Source: Mucilaginibacter sp. OK283 (lineage in GTDB: Bacteria; Bacteroidota; Bacteroidia; Sphingobacteriales; Sphingobacteriaceae). Taken from it: a stretch of DNA of 64,000 nt. A model generated the notes under the pieces. That model ran no database searches. It saw nothing but the letters and a program-made list of their open reading frames with translations, and had not been told where the DNA came from. Of this stretch, positions 40,337-48,873 are shown one piece after another. Both the position numbers and the translations under genes were made by a program. Position 1 is the first letter of the stretch. Each line of letters starts with the position of its first letter. The stretch lies in assembly GCF_900110415.1 (NCBI RefSeq), contig NZ_FODR01000005.1, positions 248,001 to 312,000 on the forward strand, read 5' to 3'.

Positions 40337-42160
40337 TTAAAGCTGTAGTTGATCTAATACCGGCTTACTCAAGCCGGATAATTGATTTTGTTCCGGTTTC
40401 AATAGTTCCAGGATAACAATATCATTATGTCCTTTTTTTAGCCATTCTGCAGGCAGGTATAGGGTTTGCTGCGGGCCGATATTCCAGTATCGCCCCAGGT
40501 TGTGCCCGTTCACCCAAACCACGCCTTTGCCCCAGTGGCTCAGGTCAAGGTAGGTATCTGCAACCTTGCCGAGGTTAAAGCTTCCCTTTTTAATTGATGG
40601 CGAACTGGAATTATGCTTAGCTGTACCAAACTTAACCGTGTTTAAATTATTGAAGGGTAACGAATACATTTTCCAATGCAGCACTTCGTTGCCGGCGAAA
40701 AGAACCTGTTGGGTAATGCCCTTTTTATTTTGTAACAGGTACTTGCCGAAGTTGATTCGGCCGAGGTTTTCAACCAAAATATCCAATTTTGCTTTCCCGG
40801 CTGGCAAAGTAAGGGTTAAGCTATCCTGGTTCTGCCGGCGATCAAGCGTGCCAACGGTTTTGCCATTAATCATCACTACCGCATAGTCTCTTAATTCTTT
40901 AAGCTTAAGTACACCGGTTTTACCGCCTGTGATTGTGCTACGGTATAATACAAAGCCATAGTCCTGACGCAGGTCTTCAAAAGTAAGCGGGGTGATGTTT
41001 GCTTTGGGGGCAGGCAAGGCATTCAACAGGCTTAACGAATGTACAAACTTAATTGCCGGTATAGCTACAGCCGGTTTAGCTGCCGGAACAGCAGGAAGCT
41101 TCACGCTGGCAGGCAAGTGTTTTTGTATTACCTCCCTGAATTTCATGAACTTTGAGGTGGCATTACCTGCCTCATCCAATGGGGCATCATAATCATAGCT
41201 GCTGATTTGCGGCTCGTAAGGAGTTCCGTCTTTATAATTGGCGCCGTTCATGAATCCGCGTGTTGTACCGCCATGAAACATATACATATTGATAGATATA
41301 CCTGCTGCCAACACAGAATCAAGGTGACCTGCATAATGTTCGGCAGGTACGGTATGATGTTTGGTGCCCCACCAATCAAACCAGGCCGGGTACCATTCGG
41401 CAATATAGTATGGGCCTTTACCATCATGGTTGTCGTTGATGATTTTTTTCACCTTAGCGGGGTCATCCAGCCCGTTAACGGCCGGGAGCAGGCCAGGCAA
41501 GTGGCCTTTTACCAAATCGGGCGCCGGATCGCAGGTGTACAGCAAGCCATCGAAACCGGCCTCTTTAAAGAACTTTTGGTTGATAGCAAGGTATTCCTTG
41601 TCGCTGCCGTAGGAACCGTACTCGTTTTCTATCTGTACCATTAATATGTTACCACCGTGGTTTATTTGCAGCGGGGCCAGTTGTTTGCCTATCTCTTTAA
41701 TATAGCTTTCATATTCTTTAAGGTACCGGGGCTCTTTACTGCGTACTTCTAACCCTTTTTCGTTTTGCAGCCAGTAAGGATAACCGCCAAATTCCCATTC
41801 GGCACATACATAGGGGCTTGGGCGCAGTATTACCCATAGTCCTTCTTCCCGGGCTATGCGCACAAATGCTGCTACATCGTTATTTCCTGTGAAGTCGAAT
41901 TTTCCTTTTTGCGGTTCGTGCAGGTTCCAAAACACGTAAGTTCCTATAGTATTTAGTCCCATCGCTTTGGCCATTTTCATACGCGAGCGCCAGGCCTCGC
42001 GCGGTACCCGGGGGTAATGCATCTCGCCCGATATCATCTGGAAAGGTTTGCCATCCAATAAAAAGGCATCGTCACCTAACGCAAAGGTATGGGTTTGAGC
42101 AATTGTGTTAATGACATTTAAAAGGAACAGTATAGATAGTGCAAGGTATTTAAGTTTCAT
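40337..42160 (-). CDS. Beta-galactosidase, GH35
   Basis: The 607-residue protein has a signal peptide (LALSILFLLNVINTIA) and the GH35 (beta/alpha)8 barrel: DGKPFQMISGEMHYPRVPRE, VQIENEYGSYG with the acid/base Glu near residue 182, and YIAEWYPAWFDWWG with the nucleophile Glu near 256. The C-terminal beta-sandwich domains include HNLGRYWNIGPQQTLYLPAEW. It removes terminal beta-galactose from plant-type or host-type glycans in the periplasm. It is the last gene of the minus-strand locus headed by a SusC/D pair. Confidence 0.95.
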   Translation of the reverse strand: MKLKYLALSILFLLNVINTIAQTHTFALGDDAFLLDGKPFQMISGEMHYPRVPREAWRSRMKMAKAMGLNTIGTYVFWNLHEPQKGKFDFTGNNDVAAFVRIAREEGLWVILRPSPYVCAEWEFGGYPYWLQNEKGLEVRSKEPRYLKEYESYIKEIGKQLAPLQINHGGNILMVQIENEYGSYGSDKEYLAINQKFFKEAGFDGLLYTCDPAPDLVKGHLPGLLPAVNGLDDPAKVKKIINDNHDGKGPYYIAEWYPAWFDWWGTKHHTVPAEHYAGHLDSVLAAGISINMYMFHGGTTRGFMNGANYKDGTPYEPQISSYDYDAPLDEAGNATSKFMKFREVIQKHLPASVKLPAVPAAKPAVAIPAIKFVHSLSLLNALPAPKANITPLTFEDLRQDYGFVLYRSTITGGKTGVLKLKELRDYAVVMINGKTVGTLDRRQNQDSLTLTLPAGKAKLDILVENLGRINFGKYLLQNKKGITQQVLFAGNEVLHWKMYSLPFNNLNTVKFGTAKHNSSSPSIKKGSFNLGKVADTYLDLSHWGKGVVWVNGHNLGRYWNIGPQQTLYLPAEWLKKGHNDIVILELLKPEQNQLSGLSKPVLDQLQL

Positions 42161-42235
42161 ATGGGCATTATTAAAGTGTGAGTTGGGTTAGCATTAGATT
42201 GGGACAGAATAGATTGCAGGCAAAAATTATTTTAT

Positions 42236-43573
42236 TTAATGATGTATCGACGGGTTTTCATACTTGGCCAATACCCATTGGCCAACTTTAACTCCTTGTA
42301 TTATGCCATTATCAATTGCATCTTTAAAGTGAATGCCACCCCAAAACCGGGACATACCTGCTTCGGTAGCGGCCTGTGTAAATGAATTGAAACTGCGGGG
42401 GGCAAGGCCATATTTTTGTTCCACATTATCGATATAATGGAAATTGTTGCCGAAGTAATGGCTAAGTATTACTGCTGATGCTGACGATATAACCGAGTGG
42501 CCGCTGATGTACTCAGGGAAGGGCGGTGTTTGCAGCAGCGGCTTCCAGTTAACATCAATATATTTACGTATTGCAGTTTCAGGGCGCACCCTGTTGGTGC
42601 GGTATTTATCGTCCCAGCAACATATAAAACCATCCAGCAATCCTATGGCCACCATGGTATGAATCTCCAGCGCTTTTGAAAAACCGGTTTTTGTTTGTCT
42701 GCAGGCTATACCGGTGATGCCCATCCAGTGTGCGCCTGGCGAAATCTTTTTTAACCCTATCAGCATGTGCCCGTTATCCTGAACAGCAAATGGATTGCAA
42801 TCCCAAAAGCCTGCTATAGTGCGTTGCGCGGGTGTTAATCCTTCGGCGCTTGCTTTATAATTCATCATCATGAATTTATAAAAGGCGCTATTTTTATCGG
42901 TCGAAAAAGGTATAGGGGGCGCGGGCAGAAACTGAGAGGCCGAATCAAGCGTGAGCGGACGAATAGTGTTAAAATAAGGCTCAACAGGGGCCATATAAGC
43001 CGGTGGGGTAGGGTCCCAGGTCCCCTCTTTGCCAAGCGGGGTGTACCTTGTATAATTACTAATCCTGTTGTATTTGTCTTTTTTAACATAAGCCAGTATC
43101 TGCTTACTGATAGCCTGCGCATAATGTTTTGAGCTGTCGATAACCTCGTCGGTAAAACCTATCTTTTTACACGAATCCAAAAAACTCTGCTCATATTTTA
43201 TTAATAAGCTACCTGAGGGCTGCAGCTTTCCGGCAGTTTCCATCATGGCTATTAATGCACTTAACTGGTAGGCATATCCTTTGGCATAAGCCGGTTTTTT
43301 AACAACGGGGTATTCATTTAAAACGCCATGCATGCTCTTAACACTTTTGTCGTTTTGCGCTACAACTTCATATCCCGCAAGGCAGGTATATGAAAAGAAA
43401 CGAGCGGCTAAAGGAGGGTTGGTTACATCATGGATCATAATAACCGTCATATGATCAATTACCTTGGTAATATCGGCGCTTGTTAATGCCGGCTGAGCCT
43501 GCTTTTTATTACAGCTGTTATATAAAATAGCCGTTGTAAACAGGATAGTTGTTAAAAATGCCTTCCTTTTCAT
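42236..43573 (-). CDS. Vanadium-haloperoxidase-like PAP2 lipoprotein
   Basis: The 445-residue protein has a lipoprotein signal (LTTILFTTAILYNSC). The active-site motifs of the PAP2/vanadium haloperoxidase superfamily are intact: KYRTNRVRP (K-x6-R-P), FPEYISGHSVISSASAV (S-G-H) and SRFWGGIHFKDA (S-R-x5-H). Such proteins can be phosphatases or, with vanadate, peroxidases; bromo- or chloroperoxidase activity cannot be told. It lies 4 bp downstream of the FG-GAP giant gene and is the second-last gene of the locus. A role in modifying a phosphorylated or phenolic group on the glycan is possible. Confidence 0.85.
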   Translation of the reverse strand: MKRKAFLTTILFTTAILYNSCNKKQAQPALTSADITKVIDHMTVIMIHDVTNPPLAARFFSYTCLAGYEVVAQNDKSVKSMHGVLNEYPVVKKPAYAKGYAYQLSALIAMMETAGKLQPSGSLLIKYEQSFLDSCKKIGFTDEVIDSSKHYAQAISKQILAYVKKDKYNRISNYTRYTPLGKEGTWDPTPPAYMAPVEPYFNTIRPLTLDSASQFLPAPPIPFSTDKNSAFYKFMMMNYKASAEGLTPAQRTIAGFWDCNPFAVQDNGHMLIGLKKISPGAHWMGITGIACRQTKTGFSKALEIHTMVAIGLLDGFICCWDDKYRTNRVRPETAIRKYIDVNWKPLLQTPPFPEYISGHSVISSASAVILSHYFGNNFHYIDNVEQKYGLAPRSFNSFTQAATEAGMSRFWGGIHFKDAIDNGIIQGVKVGQWVLAKYENPSIHH

Positions 43574-43577
43574 AAAA

Positions 43578-46500
43578 TTAAAATCCTTTATAGGCTTTTA
43601 CTCCCTGTTGATTGATCCCGAATAATAATGTTTGATTAATTTCTATAACGCTTCTTACGTCGCCCCATAATTTAAACCCAGATTGAAGTTGAGGGATATA
43701 TTCAAAATGTCCCTTCCCATCGCCTTTTAACAGTATGCCATAATTGGCGTCGTACTTGCCTAAACGCAGCCGGGCCCTGTTAATGTTGCCGCATAAAAGT
43801 AAATCCTGGTTGCCGTCATGATTATAATCGAGACCGGTTATTGTAAAAACGGGTGAATACTGAACCTGTAAAGGTAACGGGGATGAATGTAATTTACCTT
43901 TGCCATCACTTAAAAAGCAGGTAGTAGCCAGGTTATTGGCTTGTAAATGTCCTACGTCTTTTAATTCTACCGGGGTAAATATATCTGTAAGCGTAGCATC
44001 GGCATAACTCTTATAATCAGGAAAACGCGGGCGCATCATGCTAATCTGCTCTAAAAGCTCATCCCTTGAAACATATGGATAGCTGTTATGCTGAATGTAA
44101 AAGCAAAAGATAGGATCAACTGCGCCGTTATCGTCAAAATCCTTATAATACATTTCTGCTGGCTCTTTATCGCTGGCTTTGCACTGGGTATTTAACCCCT
44201 GGTTGCCAACAATCAGGTCGGGGTGCCCGTCGTGGTTAAAATCTTCTATTAATATTTTGTTCCACCAGCCACTATTGGGCTTGTCAAAATAAGCCTTTGT
44301 GTTATTTACCAGCTTTCCGTTTTCATTGATCATTACGGTTACCGGCATCCATTCGCCAACTAAAACCAAATCGGGTTTTTTATCTCCATTCATATCTACC
44401 CATGCAGCATCGGTTACCATACCTATATGTTGCAGGCCTGGGTTGTATTTTACGGTTTCGTCGGTAAAGTGTCCTTTGCCATCATTTATCAGGATGTAAC
44501 TCTGTGGAGTTTCCGGATACCTGCCAGGTATTACCCTGCCGCTTACAAATAGGTCAGGATGGCCATCTGCATTAATATCAGCTACTTTTACACAGCTTTT
44601 ACTACTGCGCATTGCGGGTAATGCATCTTTTGCTGCCCGGGTGAAATTACCTTTTCCATCATTTAAATAAAGCCTGTCCTGTAACAAAGGATCATCAGCT
44701 GTATAATTATCATAACCTCCGGAGGCCACGTATAAATCTGGCTTGCCATCGGCATTGGCATCAAAAAATACGGCATCCGCATCGGTGCTTTTTTTATCGG
44801 CGTCAAAAGCAGGCTGTGATTTTACGGCGAATTTACCACCTGCTTCTTGTATATATATGGTGCCTGGTTTTCCGTTACCGCCACCTACATACACATCCTC
44901 CAGGCCATCGGCGTTTACATCGCCTTTTATCATACACGGACTTGTGAATGATAACGGGTTTACCATTAGTGGCTGCCTTTTAAAATCATTAAGCGCATTT
45001 TTTTCCTGTTTGTTATTTACTGGTGAGGCCACCTCTGCGAAAATAGGCTTTACAGCCCTGGGTAACAAAGAAGTGTTAACAGCATTTTTTTCATCCAGCG
45101 TTAACTGTTGATTTGCTTTGATGTTTTTTATCACCTGCTCTTTGCCCTGCTGCCATACTATGCGCAATGAATCAACTTCACTATCGTTACCTAATCCGAA
45201 ATGCAATATAGGCGATACGCTGGATTGAAAGCCGCGGCTTGGCATCTGTTCAAGGTACTGTTTTTTGTTTTTTGTATAAATGGTAACTTTTGCCCCTACA
45301 CCCTCGGTGTTTTTACCCGCACCATTTAGTTTGAGTTGCAGGTAATGGTTATTTGCTTGTTTATCTGATTCGTTTTGATAGATGAATGCAGGCTGGTTAA
45401 TGTTATTGGTCACCAGGTCCAGGTCACCATCGTTATCCAGGTCGGCATAGGCTGCGCCGTTGCTGTTTGATGATTGTGTAATGCCCCATGAGGCGCTGGT
45501 GTTGGTAAACGTTAAATTGCCATTGTTTTTAAAAAGGTAACTTTTTACCTGCGATGATGGCATTTGTTGTACCAGATTGTATATATCCTTACGCATTAAT
45601 CTTTTATCCTTCAAAAAATCGCCCATATATTTTACAAAATCCATGTTGGTAAAATCGCGGGTGTAGCCGTTGGTTACAAACAGGTCTTTCCAGCCGTCAT
45701 TGTCATAATCGGCAAATAGGGGAGCCCAGCTCCAGTCGGTATTGGAGATGCCTGATAGCTGCCCTATCTCGCTGAAAGTACCATTCCCATTGTTTATTTG
45801 CAGCATATTGCGCATATATTGGTAATAGAACCCCGTACGAAGCGTTAAGCCGAACTTTTCGTAATTATCAGGTGCAAACAATAGCTTTTGCCTGTGATTA
45901 TCTTCAGGAAGCATATCAAGTGTAAAAATATCCGGTAAGGCATCATTATTTATGTCGGAAACATTATTCCCCATAGAAAACTGTGAGGTATGCCCCAGTG
46001 AAGATTGCAATTTATTGGTGAAGGTACCATCGCCGTTGTTGATGTACAAAAAATCGGGTATGGTGTAGTCATTTGATATGTAAATATCCGGCCATCCATC
46101 GCCATTGATGTCGGCTATTGCCGCTCCCAGGCCATAGGTTAAATCAGAACTGCTTATTCCAGCTTGTTCTGTTACATTTTTAAAAACGTTATTGTCGTTT
46201 TTGTATAGTCGCACGCCATTAGGCGAATTTAATTTCTTTAAGATAGCCGCTGTATTTACCTCATCTAAAACCGGCAGTTGAATAGGGCTGTGGTTTAATA
46301 AAAACATATCCAGGTCGCCATCCCTGTCGTAGTCAAAAAATACAGCTTGTGTGCTGTATCCGGCATCTGCTAATCCATATTGTTGTGCCTGTTCTGTAAA
46401 ATGCGGAACACCATCTTTGTCGTTCCCGCCATTGATAAATAGTTGGTTCTGGCGTTTTTCGGGCCTTAAGTTTCCTGAGTAACAAACGTAAATATCCAAC

Positions 46501-46916
46501 TTACCATCGCCATTTACATCGGCCATGGTAACCCCTGTTTTCCAGGGACCGGGCCGGCCGGCCACATCTGCAACGGTGGTAATATCCGTAAACTGCATGT
46601 GTCCTTTGTTCAGGTACAATTTATTATCGGTCATGTTGCCGGTAAAATATATATCCAGTAAACCATCGCCGTTTAAATCGCCCGTTGCAACTCCGCCGCC
46701 GTTATAAAAGTATTCATACATCAGCACGTTGGTATTTAACCCTTCGGTTAAAGTATTGCTGAAATCTACGTGGGTTTGTTCCGGGGCGAGTAAAGTAAAT
46801 AGGGGAGTGCCGTTGTTTCCATCGGTACCCTTAACTTCGGCTGAATGCCCGCAACCTGTTAATGCAATAATGCCGGTTAAAAGTAACTGTGGAAATAATT
46901 TAATGTAAGTGTTCAC
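43578..46916 (-). CDS. FG-GAP/VCBS and UnbV (ASPIC)-domain lipoprotein, CRTAC1-like
   Basis: The protein is about 1112 residues. A lipoprotein signal is seen in YIKLFPQLLLTGIIALTGC, so I use the GTG at 46914-46916; the ATG at 46977-46979 lies inside a terminator hairpin (46951-46984) and adds an unlikely hydrophilic tail. The body has many calcium-binding FG-GAP/VCBS repeats (DLNGDGLLDIYFTGN, DVNGDGKLDIYV, DINGDGWPDIYISND). An ASPIC/UnbV module (AKVTIYTKNKKQYLEQMPSR and LHFGLGNDSEVDSLRIVWQQ) lies in the middle, followed by a second set of repeats. It is likely a surface carbohydrate- or protein-binding protein. Confidence 0.85.
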   Translation of the reverse strand: MNTYIKLFPQLLLTGIIALTGCGHSAEVKGTDGNNGTPLFTLLAPEQTHVDFSNTLTEGLNTNVLMYEYFYNGGGVATGDLNGDGLLDIYFTGNMTDNKLYLNKGHMQFTDITTVADVAGRPGPWKTGVTMADVNGDGKLDIYVCYSGNLRPEKRQNQLFINGGNDKDGVPHFTEQAQQYGLADAGYSTQAVFFDYDRDGDLDMFLLNHSPIQLPVLDEVNTAAILKKLNSPNGVRLYKNDNNVFKNVTEQAGISSSDLTYGLGAAIADINGDGWPDIYISNDYTIPDFLYINNGDGTFTNKLQSSLGHTSQFSMGNNVSDINNDALPDIFTLDMLPEDNHRQKLLFAPDNYEKFGLTLRTGFYYQYMRNMLQINNGNGTFSEIGQLSGISNTDWSWAPLFADYDNDGWKDLFVTNGYTRDFTNMDFVKYMGDFLKDKRLMRKDIYNLVQQMPSSQVKSYLFKNNGNLTFTNTSASWGITQSSNSNGAAYADLDNDGDLDLVTNNINQPAFIYQNESDKQANNHYLQLKLNGAGKNTEGVGAKVTIYTKNKKQYLEQMPSRGFQSSVSPILHFGLGNDSEVDSLRIVWQQGKEQVIKNIKANQQLTLDEKNAVNTSLLPRAVKPIFAEVASPVNNKQEKNALNDFKRQPLMVNPLSFTSPCMIKGDVNADGLEDVYVGGGNGKPGTIYIQEAGGKFAVKSQPAFDADKKSTDADAVFFDANADGKPDLYVASGGYDNYTADDPLLQDRLYLNDGKGNFTRAAKDALPAMRSSKSCVKVADINADGHPDLFVSGRVIPGRYPETPQSYILINDGKGHFTDETVKYNPGLQHIGMVTDAAWVDMNGDKKPDLVLVGEWMPVTVMINENGKLVNNTKAYFDKPNSGWWNKILIEDFNHDGHPDLIVGNQGLNTQCKASDKEPAEMYYKDFDDNGAVDPIFCFYIQHNSYPYVSRDELLEQISMMRPRFPDYKSYADATLTDIFTPVELKDVGHLQANNLATTCFLSDGKGKLHSSPLPLQVQYSPVFTITGLDYNHDGNQDLLLCGNINRARLRLGKYDANYGILLKGDGKGHFEYIPQLQSGFKLWGDVRSVIEINQTLLFGINQQGVKAYKGF

Positions 46917-46950
46917 CAAGGGCCGTTTAAATTTATAGGTTAAAACTTTA

Positions 46951-46984
46951 AAAGAATGCCGGTATTTTACCGCCGGCATTCTTT
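46951..46984 (-). terminator. Hairpin terminator after SusD of locus B
   Basis: A 12-bp perfect stem AAAGAATGCCGG (46950-46961) with CCGGCATTCTTT (46972-46983) is followed on the minus strand by T-rich DNA. It lies 36 bp past the SusD stop (47019). It may cut down transcription of the three downstream genes relative to SusC/D. Confidence 0.75.
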
Positions 46985-47018
46985 AGGATAAATATATAAG
47001 AATTTTATTTCCCTTTAA

Positions 47019-48872
47019 TTAATACCCAGGGTTTTGAACTAACTTATTGTTTTTGTTAATCTCGTCCCTGCTAATAGGCATAAAGTAAACTCTATCCTTC
47101 CATGTACGGTTTTCAACTCCGGGGTCAAGTTCCTGTACTGTGTAGGTGTAGTTGTAATTATCGGTACTATGCCTGTAAACACTTACTGATTTACCTGCCT
47201 TTAAAGTCGCCGTAATTTTCATGATCCTTACTTTATTGCCCAGCGTTGTTGGCGCAATCATCCAGCGGCGTGCATCATAAAAACGTTGTTCTTCAAACAT
47301 CATTTCTACATTGCGTTCGTTGCGGTACCGCTCTTTAAGCGCGGCGCCTGCATCTGTAATTGCCGGCATGCCCGAACGGAAACGGATTTTATTAAGCCAG
47401 TTTCGGGCCTCGGTCTCCTGGCCAAGTTCAATACATGCTTCTACATAATTGAAAACAATTTCGGTGTACCTGATTAAGGGCGATGGCACTTCCGACCGGG
47501 TGTTCTGATCTACAATGGCCGGGTTAGGGTCCATAAACTTCCTGATGGCATAACCTGTACGGGTACCGTTCCAGTTTTCGATAGGCCCATTCCTGGTATC
47601 CAAACCAAAATAAGCTACAGGACTGCCCGAACTGCCGGTTTGATAGGTACCCATTTGTATTTCATTATAAGGGTCTATCCCCGCGCCATCAGGTGTACGT
47701 GGTTTCCAGGGCGCGCCATCATATAAAACAGATGCATAAAAACGAGGATCCCTGTTTGTATAAGGATCTGCCTTTTGTGCCGCATTGTTCCAGTCGAATT
47801 TTGAACCATCCATCATTTCATAATCATCTACCATGTTTTGAGTAGGCTCGCTCGATGTCCAGCCATGGTATCCGTTAGTACAATTGTTCCTGCCGTACCA
47901 TGCACCCCATTCATCCTTGCTATTGCTGAAATAGCGGGCAAACAAGATCTCTTTTTCGCCCCCATTTCTTGATAAATAGGAATTTTGATAATTGGTAAAT
48001 CCATCGGCAGCAGTAGCAGGCGCACTTAAATTAAGCGCATAGCCATATGTGCCGGATTTAGCCAATATAACCAATGCGGCATCCTGTGCTTTTTTCCAAC
48101 GGGCATCGTGGTCGCTGGTTGTATAGCCCAAATATTCGGGATGCGCATAACCGCTTAGGGTGCTTATAGTTTTTAATTTTACGGGGTCATGCAAATCACT
48201 GGCTGCATACATTAGCACCCGCGCTTTTAGCGCCAAAGCAGCATCACTTGTGGCACGGCCTTTTCCCAAATCTTTGCCTTGCAGCAATGTGCTCGCTGCA
48301 TCCAGTTCGCTTACTATAAAATCAACACATTCCGCGTAAGTATTCCTGGCAATGGTAAAATCAGGAGTATTAAGGGCATAAGTAGCTTTTACAAGTGGAA
48401 CGCCGCCGTAATAGCGAAGCATTTGATTATAAAAATACGCGCGCATAAAATGAGCTTCGCCGGTAAGCCTGTCTACAAGCGTTTTGTCAAGCTTAGATTT
48501 GGCAAGTTGCTCTAAAGCAAGGTTAGCCGACCTTATCCTGGCGTACATTTCGTTCCATTCATAGGTATTGTTCACCCAGCCTAAATTATCCGGGCTTATG
48601 TTCCCCTCCATTATATTCTGCTTCCCAAAATTATAGAGCGCATTATCGGTGATACAATCCATATTTTCCTGGTTCAGCCCGGCATCATGCAGTCCGTTAT
48701 ACAACTCTGTTACAAAGGCTTCAGAAAGATTTGGATCTGCCCAGGTAAGTTCTGCCGATGCCTGGTTCAAAGGTTTCGTATTCAAAAATTCCTTTTTACA
48801 TGACGCAAGCAGCACTCCCGACAGTATCGCGATTGTTGAAATATTTCTTATAAATGTTTTCATATCGTTCAA
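47019..48872 (-). CDS. RagB/SusD family surface lipoprotein
   Basis: The 617-residue protein has a lipoprotein signal (ISTIAILSGVLLASCKK), EFLNTKPLNQASAELTWADP, LTGEAHFMRAYFYNQMLRYY (the SusD TPR-like helix), RYTEIVFNYVEACIELGQET and the C-terminal YRNERNVEMMFEEQRFYDAR. It should cap the SusC at 48874 and bind glycan. One base separates it from SusC, so they are translated as a pair. A strong hairpin follows at 46951-46984. Confidence 0.94.
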   Translation of the reverse strand: MNDMKTFIRNISTIAILSGVLLASCKKEFLNTKPLNQASAELTWADPNLSEAFVTELYNGLHDAGLNQENMDCITDNALYNFGKQNIMEGNISPDNLGWVNNTYEWNEMYARIRSANLALEQLAKSKLDKTLVDRLTGEAHFMRAYFYNQMLRYYGGVPLVKATYALNTPDFTIARNTYAECVDFIVSELDAASTLLQGKDLGKGRATSDAALALKARVLMYAASDLHDPVKLKTISTLSGYAHPEYLGYTTSDHDARWKKAQDAALVILAKSGTYGYALNLSAPATAADGFTNYQNSYLSRNGGEKEILFARYFSNSKDEWGAWYGRNNCTNGYHGWTSSEPTQNMVDDYEMMDGSKFDWNNAAQKADPYTNRDPRFYASVLYDGAPWKPRTPDGAGIDPYNEIQMGTYQTGSSGSPVAYFGLDTRNGPIENWNGTRTGYAIRKFMDPNPAIVDQNTRSEVPSPLIRYTEIVFNYVEACIELGQETEARNWLNKIRFRSGMPAITDAGAALKERYRNERNVEMMFEEQRFYDARRWMIAPTTLGNKVRIMKITATLKAGKSVSVYRHSTDNYNYTYTVQELDPGVENRTWKDRVYFMPISRDEINKNNKLVQNPGY

Positions 48873-48873
48873 A

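Noticed and set aside
42236..43573. Assignment as true bromo- or chloroperoxidase
   Set aside because: The active-site motifs are shared with acid phosphatases, so only the superfamily can be stated.
46917..46979. ATG at 46977-46979 as start of the FG-GAP lipoprotein
   Set aside because: It lies in a perfect terminator stem and would place a long hydrophilic stretch before the lipoprotein signal.
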